From: Candidatus Calditenuaceae archaeon JGI OTU-1
GTDB lineage: Archaea > Thermoproteota > Nitrososphaeria_A > Caldarchaeales > Calditenuaceae
NCBI GenBank assembly: GCA_000494145.1
Contig: AWOE01000069.1
Span: forward strand, 3,753 to 8,771
Direction of reading: 5' to 3'
Length of the DNA stretch: 5,019 bases
In this document: piece after piece, positions 1 to 4,803 of the stretch
How the letters are laid out: the number at the start of each line of letters is the position of its first letter
Numbering within the stretch: the first letter of the stretch is position 1
Made by a program: the position numbers and the translations under genes
Notes under the pieces: model-generated
What the model was told of the DNA's origin: nothing
The model's database searches: none
What the model saw: the letters and a program-made list of their open reading frames with translations, nothing else

Positions 1-248
1 GTGGGTGATCCGGCGATGGAGTAGAACCTGAAGTCGCCCTTCTTCAGGGGTGTGTCGAAGTAGAGCTTCACGTCCTGGCCGGGGTGGTACTCGAAGATCC
101 TCCTGTCGCCGACGTTCTTGAAGACGTAGGTCTTCGCGAGGTCTGTCTCCGTGATGATGTCCGTGATCACCATCGGGTACTGGTAGATCAGCTGGCCCCG
201 CTGCTCGACGACCCGCACAGTCCTCTCGGCAGGAGACTCGCTCCCCAC
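1..248 (-). CDS. FAD-binding oxidoreductase, ferredoxin-NADP reductase fold (N-terminal part, runs off window)
   Basis: Reading leftward from a GTG at 248, 82 codons stay open to the window edge, so only the N-terminal domain is visible. It shows the front half of an FR-type FAD-binding beta barrel: a strand with YHPGQDVKLYF at about residues 54-64, and the FAD-contacting RFYSIAGSP at 74-82, matching the RxYSxAxSP signature of the ferredoxin-NADP reductase superfamily. Such proteins move electrons between NAD(P)H and a ferredoxin, a haem or a partner complex; the NAD-binding half and any fused domains lie outside the window, so the partner is unknown. The GTG start is chosen because a TATA-like box lies about 25 bases upstream, fitting a leaderless transcript. 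In-frame TTG at 254 and ATG at 311 are alternatives; the ATG would lie upstream of that box. The gene is divergent from sdhC and might share its regulation. It is not SdhA, which has a different flavin-binding fold. Confidence 0.72.
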   Translation of the reverse strand, partial: MGSESPAERTVRVVEQRGQLIYQYPMVITDIITETDLAKTYVFKNVGDRRIFEYHPGQDVKLYFDTPLKKGDFRFYSIAGSP

Positions 249-268
249 ATGCAACTCTTCTGATAGCC

Positions 269-278
269 AATATTTTAG
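269..278 (-). promoter_or_regulatory. TATA-like promoter of the divergent oxidoreductase gene
   Basis: On the minus strand this reads CTAAAATATT, an AT-rich box in GC-rich surroundings. Its centre is about 25 bases before the GTG at 248, the usual archaeal distance from TATA box to transcription start. The mRNA is therefore inferred to begin at or next to the start codon. Confidence 0.5.
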
Positions 279-309
279 GGGAAGAGCCGTTGGAGCGCCC
301 GGAATATCC

Positions 310-334
310 ATCGGTCCCCGATTGCGGACATCGG
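310..334. promoter_or_regulatory. Operator-like palindrome with a third half-site in the divergent promoter region
   Basis: ATCGG at 310-314 and CCGAT at 318-322 form a perfect 5-bp inverted repeat with a 3-base spacer. A third ATCGG at 330-334 lies exactly 20 bases after the first, or about two helical turns. The element sits between the outward-facing TATA boxes of the oxidoreductase gene (269-278) and sdhC (405-410), a natural place for a regulator acting on both. No regulator is known from the sequence; short palindromes can arise by chance in GC-rich DNA. Confidence 0.3.
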
Positions 335-404
335 CGTGATGTGAACGCGGCCGGAGCTTGCGTAGCGGCGTCGAACGTGCGGCCTCGGCAGGGACTCGTC
401 ACAC

Positions 405-410
405 CTATAT
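405..410 (+). promoter_or_regulatory. TATA-like promoter of the sdhCDB operon
   Basis: CTATAT is centred about 27 bases before the GTG at 435, which would place the transcription start at or within a base or two of that codon. This supports a leaderless sdhC message and the choice of the GTG start over the internal ATG at 507. Confidence 0.5.
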
Positions 411-434
411 CCGCGATAATCAGGACTGTATCAC

Positions 435-947
435 GTGAGCCGACAAGGTAATAGGCAGAACTCTCGCTTCCAGCGCCCCTCCGCTACCTTCACGGTTCTG
501 AGGACCATGCTTGTCCCTGTCAGGTATTCCGTGGAGAGGTGGAGCTACACGCTCCAGCGCGTGACCGGGGTCGTCGTCACGCTCTACTTCGTTCTGCACG
601 TCATAGAGACCGGCAACTTCGTCGGCGGCCCAACGGTTTGGTACGTGCCGTCCTACGAATTCGCCAAAGCCTACTACGAGGAGGTGAAGGAGTTCCTCCA
701 CAACCCCATTTTCGACGTCGGACTCGTGGTGATCGGCTGGATGGTGGCTTTCCACGCGATTAACGGCATCCGGCTGACGCTCGCCCACTTCGGTATCACC
801 CTCGGCAGGCCCTCCAGGGTCGAGCCAGAGTCACCACCGAAGTCCTTCTCGACGCTCCAGAGGGCGATCTTCTGGTCCTCGATAGCGCTGGCCGTCTTCG
901 CGGCAGTCTACAGTCTCAACGCTCTGATGGGGGTGTTCGCGAGATGA
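435..947 (+). CDS. sdhC: Succinate dehydrogenase cytochrome b membrane anchor subunit SdhC
   Basis: A 170-residue membrane protein that, with SdhD, anchors succinate dehydrogenase (complex II), binds haem b and passes electrons from the iron-sulfur subunit to quinone. The family signature SVERWSYTLQRVTG is at residues 32-45 and leads into membrane segment 1 (about 43-59) with His55. Segment 2 (about 92-116) carries FHAINGIR with His107, and segment 3 is about 143-167. His55 and His107 are candidate haem ligands. The GTG start fits a leaderless transcript from the TATA-like box at 405-410 and gives a basic, polar N-terminus of 24 residues; an ATG at 507 (residue 25), preceded by GAGG, is a plausible shorter start that would keep all conserved motifs. 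The stop overlaps the sdhD start in ATGA (944-947), indicating translational coupling. Confidence 0.88.
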   Translation: MSRQGNRQNSRFQRPSATFTVLRTMLVPVRYSVERWSYTLQRVTGVVVTLYFVLHVIETGNFVGGPTVWYVPSYEFAKAYYEEVKEFLHNPIFDVGLVVIGWMVAFHAINGIRLTLAHFGITLGRPSRVEPESPPKSFSTLQRAIFWSSIALAVFAAVYSLNALMGVFAR

Positions 948-1315
948 GCGAGCGCAGGCTCATGCTCCTCCATTACGTCACAGGCCTCGGCATCCTCGTC
1001 ACAGGAGCTGTACACCTGTGGGTCGTCTTCTTCACGGTCCCGCTCGACCAGACGATATGGGAGACGACGATGCTCTTCGACGGCCACCAGTTCGCGATAA
1101 TGAGCGTTTACAGGAACGCGCTCCTCGCATCGACGCTCTGGCTCCTCCTCGTCTTCACGACGTTCCACGCGATGAACGGCATAAGGGTCATCCTCATGGA
1201 GCTGATACCGAACGAGAGGGTCATGAGGGTCGCCAAATGGGCGCTGATCGCGCTGGGCGTCTTCCTCGTGGTTTACGGTACCCGAACCATCCTCATAGCG
1301 TACAACATAAGGTGA
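944..1315 (+). CDS. sdhD: Succinate dehydrogenase membrane anchor subunit SdhD
   Basis: A 123-residue protein with three predicted membrane segments (about residues 12-31, 60-77 and 98-118), the second anchor of complex II. It repeats the SdhC design: VTG at 12-14 is followed ten residues later by His24 in segment 1, and FHAMNGIR at 74-81 carries His75 in segment 2. With His55 and His107 of SdhC this makes four conserved histidines, enough for the two b-type haems of the archaeal type A arrangement, although haem number cannot be proved here. The start codon overlaps the sdhC stop (ATGA), and sdhB follows seven bases after the stop, so all three genes are almost certainly one transcript. A subunit this small that shares FHAxNGIR with SdhC looks like an ancient duplicate of it. 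Confidence 0.85.
   Translation: MSERRLMLLHYVTGLGILVTGAVHLWVVFFTVPLDQTIWETTMLFDGHQFAIMSVYRNALLASTLWLLLVFTTFHAMNGIRVILMELIPNERVMRVAKWALIALGVFLVVYGTRTILIAYNIR
1311..1315 (+). promoter_or_regulatory. Ribosome binding site of sdhB
   Basis: GGTGA ends seven bases before the ATG at 1323, a good archaeal Shine-Dalgarno sequence and spacing. It overlaps the last bases and TGA stop of sdhD. It fixes the sdhB start and contrasts with the apparently leaderless first genes of the transcripts. Confidence 0.6.
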
Positions 1316-1322
1316 GCGTACG

Positions 1323-2033
1323 ATGGAAGGGAAGGTCGTCTTCACCGTCTTCAGGCACGACCCCTCCGCTGGCGCGAGGCCCAGGTACGTCTCCTACGAG
1401 GTGCCCTACAGGAGCGGTATGACGGTCCTCGACGGTCTCCTTTACATCAAGGAGCGGATCGATCACACCCTCGCGATCAGGTACTCCTGCAGGATGGGGA
1501 TCTGCGGTTCCTGCGGCGTGAAGGTCAACGGCCTGCCCAGGCTTGCGTGCTTCACGCAGGTCTCCGAGCTCGGGAGGTCGATTAAGGTGGAGCCGCTGCC
1601 TAACCACCCGCTCGTCAGGGACCTTGTAACCGATTTCAGCACCTTCTTCGCCAAGCACAAATCCGTTAAGCCGTGGCTCATCAGGAAGGACGTTGAGGAG
1701 CAGGAGAACCCGACGGGGCAGTACCTCCAGAGCGACGCCGAGCTGGAAAGGTACATCCAGTTCTCGTACTGCATATCCTGTGGTCTCTGCTACTCCGCCT
1801 GTCCTGTGGTGACCGCGCTCCCCGAGTTCCCGGGCCCGCAGGCACTCGCTTGGCTCTACAGATTCTACGTCGACTCCAGGGATCATGGAGGAAGGGAGAG
1901 GCTCGAGATCCTCGACAGGGCCACAGGGATCTGGCGCTGCCATTTCGCAGGCTCCTGCAGCCAGGTCTGCCCCAAGGGGGTCGATCCGGCTTTGGCGATC
2001 CAGCTCCTCAGGAGGGCTCTGATCAGGGGTTAA
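1323..2033 (+). CDS. sdhB: Succinate dehydrogenase iron-sulfur subunit SdhB
   Basis: A 236-residue electron-transfer subunit of complex II, close to the usual family length (E. coli SdhB is 238). The N-terminal ferredoxin domain has the [2Fe-2S] ligands C56, C61, C64 and C76. The C-terminal domain has C150-x2-C153-x2-C156 and C160-Pro, then C206, C212 and C216-Pro. By comparison with E. coli SdhB, C150, C153, C156 and C216 hold a [4Fe-4S] cluster, and C160, C206 and C212 a [3Fe-4S] cluster, so all three clusters appear intact. The protein carries electrons from the FAD subunit to haem/quinone at the SdhC-SdhD anchor on the inner face of the membrane. The E. coli quinone-site tryptophan that follows the fourth cysteine is replaced by small residues, so the quinone pocket may differ. 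The flavoprotein partner SdhA is not encoded next to it. Fumarate reductase is the main alternative name; sequence alone does not settle direction. Confidence 0.93.
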   Translation: MEGKVVFTVFRHDPSAGARPRYVSYEVPYRSGMTVLDGLLYIKERIDHTLAIRYSCRMGICGSCGVKVNGLPRLACFTQVSELGRSIKVEPLPNHPLVRDLVTDFSTFFAKHKSVKPWLIRKDVEEQENPTGQYLQSDAELERYIQFSYCISCGLCYSACPVVTALPEFPGPQALAWLYRFYVDSRDHGGRERLEILDRATGIWRCHFAGSCSQVCPKGVDPALAIQLLRRALIRG

Positions 2034-2050
2034 GGCTTCGTCTCAAAGCC
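2034..2050 (+). terminator. Weak hairpin just after sdhB, possible operon end
   Basis: GGCTT (2034-2038) can pair with AAGCC (2046-2050) around a seven-base loop immediately after the sdhB stop. No T-run follows, so this is weak evidence for termination. The separate moaC promoter downstream suggests the sdh transcript ends near here. Confidence 0.2.
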
Positions 2051-2081
2051 GCACCGATGCGTTCTCAGCTATGGAATACCC

Positions 2082-2089
2082 TTATACTA
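2082..2089 (+). promoter_or_regulatory. TATA-like promoter of moaC
   Basis: TTATACTA lies in the 84-base gap between sdhB and moaC, centred about 32 bases before the moaC ATG. Transcription would begin about six bases before the start codon, and no Shine-Dalgarno sequence is visible, fitting a leaderless or nearly leaderless message. It makes moaC the head of a unit separate from sdhCDB. Confidence 0.5.
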
Positions 2090-2117
2090 TGTCCGGTCAC
2101 CCGAATGCCGCGGAACG

Positions 2118-2564
2118 ATGAGGCAGGTCGACATATCGCACAAACCCTTCATAGTGAGGGAAGCGGTCGCCGAGGGTCACCTCCGCCTCAGGCCCGAGAC
2201 GATCGAGAGGATCAAAAGGGGACTCGTCGAGAAGGGAGACCCGCTCCAGCTGGCGCAGCTGGGAGGCATAATCGCCGCTAAGGAGACGCCGAGGATCCTG
2301 CCTCTGTGCCACCCCATCAGGCTCGAGTCGGTCAACGTGGAGGTGACGCTCGACGAGGAGAGGTCTCTCGTCCACGCGAAGGCCGTCGTAAGGGCGATAG
2401 AGCAGACGGGCGTGGAGATGGAGGCTCTGATGGCTGTAGTCGGATCGCTCCTCAACGTCTGGGACGCGGTGAAGCAGTACGAGAAGGACGAGGCAGGGCA
2501 ATACACGGTGACGGAGTTGGTCAGCGTCAGGGTCGTGAGGAAGGTGAAGGGGGCTGAGGGGTGA
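2118..2564 (+). CDS. moaC: Cyclic pyranopterin monophosphate synthase MoaC
   Basis: A 148-residue cytosolic enzyme of molybdenum (or tungsten) cofactor synthesis. It converts the MoaA product 3',8-cyclo-7,8-dihydro-GTP to cyclic pyranopterin monophosphate. The family blocks appear in order: VDISHKP near the N-terminus, KGDPLQLAQLGGIIAAK (39-55), LPLCHPI (61-67), TGVEMEAL (97-104) and WDAVK (115-119). Residues matching the E. coli active site (K51, H77, D128, K131) are K39, H65, D116 and K119. The E. coli YDMCK motif reads WDAVK here but keeps the Asp and Lys. The length is slightly under the roughly 160 residues of bacterial MoaC, with a short N-terminus. It has its own TATA-like box, and its stop is one base before the next gene, so the two are probably cotranscribed. 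No other cofactor genes are in the window. Confidence 0.95.
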   Translation: MRQVDISHKPFIVREAVAEGHLRLRPETIERIKRGLVEKGDPLQLAQLGGIIAAKETPRILPLCHPIRLESVNVEVTLDEERSLVHAKAVVRAIEQTGVEMEALMAVVGSLLNVWDAVKQYEKDEAGQYTVTELVSVRVVRKVKGAEG

Positions 2565-2565
2565 C

Positions 2566-3360
2566 GTGACGTCGGGCCGGGTGCTGATGCTGGGGACGGG
2601 TACCCTGAAGCCCAGTCCCAAGAGATACGGATCCGGGGTCCTGCTGGATATCGGCGGGCTCAAGCTGCTGCTGGACTGCGGCCCCTCTGTCGTCCAGAAG
2701 CTTTACAGCGCAGGCATCGATGCGACCGAACTCGACGCGGTCTTCCTCTCACACTTCCACGTTGACCACACCTCCGACCTCCCGGACCTGATCTCGTCGT
2801 ACGCCGCCGACAGGCTCGGTAACCCGAGGAAGCCCGAGAGACCCCTGATGCTCATCGGCCCGCCCGGACTCGTCGATTTCCTCGAAAACCTCATCGACCG
2901 CAACCCTTACTACAGCTATGTGGGCGAGTGGAACAGAATGCTCAAGCTCGTGGAACCGGTTGAGATCGGAGATAGCGAGGGGCTCAAGATCAAGGACGTT
3001 GTGCTCCGCTTCACCGAGGTCGACCATCCGAACGGTTACGCCATCAGGGTGAACGTCGGTGATCTCTCCGTGACTTACTCCGGCGACACCGCACCCACCG
3101 AGTCGCTCGTGGGCCTCGCGTCGGGCACCGATTTGCTGATCCACGAGTGCACCTTTCCGTCTGAGGCGTTGATGGGAAAGCACTCATCGGAGAAGGGGCT
3201 AGCGGAGGTAGCTTCGAAGGCAGCTCCTAGGACGCTCGTTGTCACCCACCTCTCCCCTGCTTGGGCCGGAAGAGAGCATGAGATCGTAGACGCCCTCAGG
3301 GTCTCCTACAGGGGAAGGGTAGTGATCGCCTACGACCTTCTCGAAGTGAGGGTGGTGTAG
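2566..3360 (+). CDS. Metallo-beta-lactamase-fold hydrolase, RNase Z-like
   Basis: A 264-residue cytosolic hydrolase with a complete two-metal MBL site: HFHVDH at 63-68 (H63, H65, D67, H68), H154 in DHPNGY, D174 in YSGDT, and H228 in VTHLSP, with H206 in GKHSS near the RNase Z HST motif. The order and spacing resemble RNase Z (tRNA 3' processing) and ElaC-like phosphodiesterases. However, the RNase Z GEGTQ motif is replaced by DCGPSVVQKL (37-46), and KRYGSG stands where RNase Z has RNxS. No clear long exosite arm is seen; the protein is shorter than typical RNase Z (about 300). I therefore name the fold, not the substrate. The GTG at 2566 is one base after the moaC stop and preceded by GAGGGG; GTG 2581 (residue 6) is an alternative that still keeps the first strand. 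It is probably translated with moaC, without evident functional link. Confidence 0.85.
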   Translation: MTSGRVLMLGTGTLKPSPKRYGSGVLLDIGGLKLLLDCGPSVVQKLYSAGIDATELDAVFLSHFHVDHTSDLPDLISSYAADRLGNPRKPERPLMLIGPPGLVDFLENLIDRNPYYSYVGEWNRMLKLVEPVEIGDSEGLKIKDVVLRFTEVDHPNGYAIRVNVGDLSVTYSGDTAPTESLVGLASGTDLLIHECTFPSEALMGKHSSEKGLAEVASKAAPRTLVVTHLSPAWAGREHEIVDALRVSYRGRVVIAYDLLEVRVV

Positions 3361-3391
3361 TGGGCATCCCTTGGCAACATCTATACATGGT

Positions 3392-3919
3392 TCAAGAGCC
3401 TTTCATCAGCTCCGGAAGCTTAACCCCCCTCTGACCCTGATACCTTCCATGGTAGGGCTTCTCGACCTCGGAAGTGAGCTTCGCGAAGACGACATGGAGG
3501 AACCTCTGACCCGCATAGAGTCTGACCGGAAACTCTCCCCCCATCATCTCGATCGTCAGCTGCCCCTCGAAATTCGCGTCGATTATCGTCGGGGGTATTG
3601 AGAGGCCCAGCCTAGCGAAGGTGCTCCTCAGGTTCACGAACCCCATCAGGTCCCTCGGCATCGAGAGGTACTCTATTGTGTGGAGGAGGACGTGTTCCCT
3701 CGGTCTTATCACGAAGGAGTCACCGCGCTCGACCTGGTAGAACTCCGAGACGTCGCCGTCCTTCGTGTCCAGGACCCTGTCCGTGCTCCTGAGCCTCGCT
3801 ATCTCGCTGCCGATCCTGAGGTCGAGACCGTTCTCCCTGACCGTGTCTTCGAAGATCGGTTCGACCCTGAGCCTGCCGCACTTGATGTAGTTCCAGAGGT
3901 CGAAGTCCGAAAGTATCAT
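3392..3919 (-). CDS. dcd: dCTP deaminase (dUTPase-fold)
   Basis: A 175-residue cytosolic enzyme that deaminates dCTP to dUTP for thymidylate synthesis, expected to be a homotrimer. Recognisable blocks are MILSDFDLW at the N-terminus, VRENGLDLRIG (27-37), IRPREHVLLHTIEYL (71-85), NLRSTFARLGL (96-106), IIDANFEGQLTIE (112-124), YAGQRFLHVVF (135-145) and KPYHGRYQGQRG (154-165). E124 matches the catalytic Glu of dCTP deaminases (E138 in E. coli), and the C-terminal YQGQRG closes the active site. The DANFEG segment resembles the dUTPase Asp motif, so a bifunctional dCTP deaminase/dUTPase, as known in Methanocaldococcus, cannot be excluded. The ATG at 3919 gives the standard N-terminus. The gene lies downstream of the decarboxylase on the same strand (92-base gap) and converges with the hydrolase, with 31 bases between stops. 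Confidence 0.92.
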   Translation of the reverse strand: MILSDFDLWNYIKCGRLRVEPIFEDTVRENGLDLRIGSEIARLRSTDRVLDTKDGDVSEFYQVERGDSFVIRPREHVLLHTIEYLSMPRDLMGFVNLRSTFARLGLSIPPTIIDANFEGQLTIEMMGGEFPVRLYAGQRFLHVVFAKLTSEVEKPYHGRYQGQRGVKLPELMKGS

Positions 3920-3951
3920 CTCTTGTCACGGCAAGGACAGCGCTTTGACGT

Positions 3952-4007
3952 AAAAAATTGGAGCTGGAATCTTTGGGCCGCTCGCCTTCAGGTCATACCC
4001 CCAGCTC
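3952..4007 (-). terminator. Hairpin plus T-run after the decarboxylase gene
   Basis: On the minus strand GAGCTGG (4007-4001) pairs perfectly with CCAGCTC (3967-3961), and a run of six T (3957-3952) follows three bases later. The loop is long (33 bases), but a stem followed by a T-run right after the decarboxylase stop (4012) is terminator-like. The same AT-rich run lies about 35 bases before the dcd ATG and might double as a poor TATA box for dcd. Confidence 0.4.
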
Positions 4008-4011
4008 TTTC

Positions 4012-4467
4012 CTAGTATGATCCCTCGCTCGGCTCCCAGCTGGCCGTCGTAAGCGAAGACCTGTCGGCGTAGTGCTGGACCACCCATTTCGGCTTGAGGG
4101 CCTTCACGATGTGCTCGAACGCCGCCTTCGGGTCGCTGTGGTCACCACACGTGAAGACGTCGACCGCCGCGTACCTGTACTCGGGCCAGGTGTGGACGGC
4201 GATGTGACTCTCCGTGATCAGCGCCAACACCGAGACGCCTCCTTTCACACCCTCGACCTTCCAGCTCTTGATCTCCATCAGCGTCGCCTTGGCTACCTTC
4301 ACGGCCTCCATGACAACGCGGACTATCAGCTGCTCATCGAACAGTGCCTCAGCGTCGCAGCCGTAAAGGTTGCCGTAGACGTGTTTGCCTACGATATATT
4401 CCATGTCACGCCTGAACTTTGTTTGCGTTCCTGCTGGACCGATCCTGTCCAACTTCTTCCTTGTCAC
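4012..4467 (-). CDS. speD: Pyruvoyl-dependent S-adenosylmethionine / arginine decarboxylase proenzyme
   Basis: A 151-residue proenzyme of polyamine synthesis. The motif ESHIAVHTWPEYRYAAVDVF is at 86-105, followed by TCG. Family knowledge predicts self-cleavage between E86 and S87, with S87 becoming the pyruvoyl group. H92 (S+5) and C107 (S+20) match the processing His68 and proton-donor Cys83 of Thermotoga AdoMet decarboxylase (Ser63). The product would be decarboxylated AdoMet for spermidine, or agmatine if this is the crenarchaeal arginine decarboxylase that evolved from this family. The N-terminal GKHVYGNLYGC (27-37), KSWK (67-70) and C-terminal HYADRSS (132-138) remind me of the arginine-specific group, but this rests on memory. 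An extra 20 or so basic residues precede the conserved core. The GTG start sits about 24 bases after a TATA-like box, suggesting a leaderless mRNA; an in-frame ATG at residue 22 is an alternative. Confidence 0.88.
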   Translation of the reverse strand: MTRKKLDRIGPAGTQTKFRRDMEYIVGKHVYGNLYGCDAEALFDEQLIVRVVMEAVKVAKATLMEIKSWKVEGVKGGVSVLALITESHIAVHTWPEYRYAAVDVFTCGDHSDPKAAFEHIVKALKPKWVVQHYADRSSLTTASWEPSEGSY

Positions 4468-4486
4468 CGGACCTTAGGGAAGTTTT

Positions 4487-4496
4487 CTTATAAATT
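4487..4496 (-). promoter_or_regulatory. TATA-like promoter of the decarboxylase gene
   Basis: On the minus strand this reads AATTTATAAG, the best TATA box in the window. Its centre is about 24 bases before the GTG at 4467, so transcription should start at or very near the start codon. Confidence 0.62.
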
Positions 4497-4570
4497 GTGC
4501 GTCACAGCCTTTCAGCTGCACCTCTCCAACCCGCTCAGCTGACCGAGCCTGTCGTGTGCCACTCCACCTG

Positions 4571-4590
4571 CCCACCCTTTGCCCCTACCC
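4571..4590 (-). other. Potential G-quadruplex motif upstream of the decarboxylase promoter
   Basis: On the minus strand four G-runs of three or more are separated by loops of 2, 4 and 1 bases (runs at 4590-4588, 4585-4582, 4577-4575 and 4573-4571). This meets the standard G3N1-7 rule. It lies about 75 bases upstream of the TATA-like box at 4487-4496. Formation and function are untested. Confidence 0.5.
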
Positions 4591-4648
4591 GTGACATGTT
4601 CCATGGACTCGAGGAACGGTCAGGCTCTGGTATTGCTGTTGGTTTACC

Positions 4649-4691
4649 TTTGATGTAAAACCGTTAACATCAAAACATCAACGGTTTACAT
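4649..4691. repeat. Nested inverted repeats with an 8-bp tandem repeat
   Basis: Three patterns overlap. TTTGATGT (4649-4656) is the exact inverse of ACATCAAA (4667-4674). ATGTAAAACCGTT (4653-4665) pairs with AACGGTTTACAT (4680-4691) as 12 base pairs with one bulged A. AACATCAA occurs twice in direct tandem (4666-4673 and 4674-4681). The two inverted repeats cannot both form at once. Confidence 0.7.
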
Positions 4692-4772
4692 TTCTAGCAT
4701 GCAGGGCTTTGCTCTTGCGGGAGGACGGCATCGTTTATTTCACATTCAATTGGTTTAGTCTGTTTGACCGAA

Positions 4773-4781
4773 CGCTTAAAA
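4773..4781 (+). promoter_or_regulatory. Possible TATA box for an RNA or downstream gene
   Basis: CGCTTAAAAAG here (box TTAAAAA, 4776-4782 region) resembles an archaeal promoter with a GC-flanked upstream element. Rightward transcription would begin near 4804 and cross the hairpin-rich patch. The box is AT-symmetric enough to work leftward as well, so direction is uncertain. Confidence 0.35.
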
Positions 4782-4803
4782 AGTCTTTTGTCCCAGATAA
4801 TTC

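Noticed and set aside
1..248. The divergent flavoprotein as a replacement for SdhA
   Set aside because: Its PGQ and RxYS motifs belong to the ferredoxin-NADP reductase barrel, not to the Rossmann-type FAD domain of SdhA.
249..311. Longer start (ATG at 311) for the left-edge oxidoreductase
   Set aside because: The frame is open, but it would begin upstream of the TATA-like box at 269-278 and overlap the operator-like palindrome; the GTG at 248 fits the promoter spacing better.
420..788. Minus-strand open frame opposite sdhC
   Set aside because: It covers the sdhC signature motifs and its own promoter region; no family resemblance.
1293..1943. Minus-strand open frame of 216 codons opposite sdhB
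   Set aside because: sdhB on the other strand has all eleven cluster cysteines in canonical spacing; the antisense frame is charge- and proline-rich without motifs.
4072..4542. Plus-strand open frame of 156 codons opposite the decarboxylase
   Set aside because: It is antisense to a gene with complete active-site motifs, its protein shows no recognisable family features, and such frames are common opposite GC-rich genes.
4611..4640. GAGGAACGGTCAGGCTC resembling the conserved start of RNase P RNA
   Set aside because: The other universal RNase P RNA landmarks, including the ACAGAA region, are not found within the following sequence.
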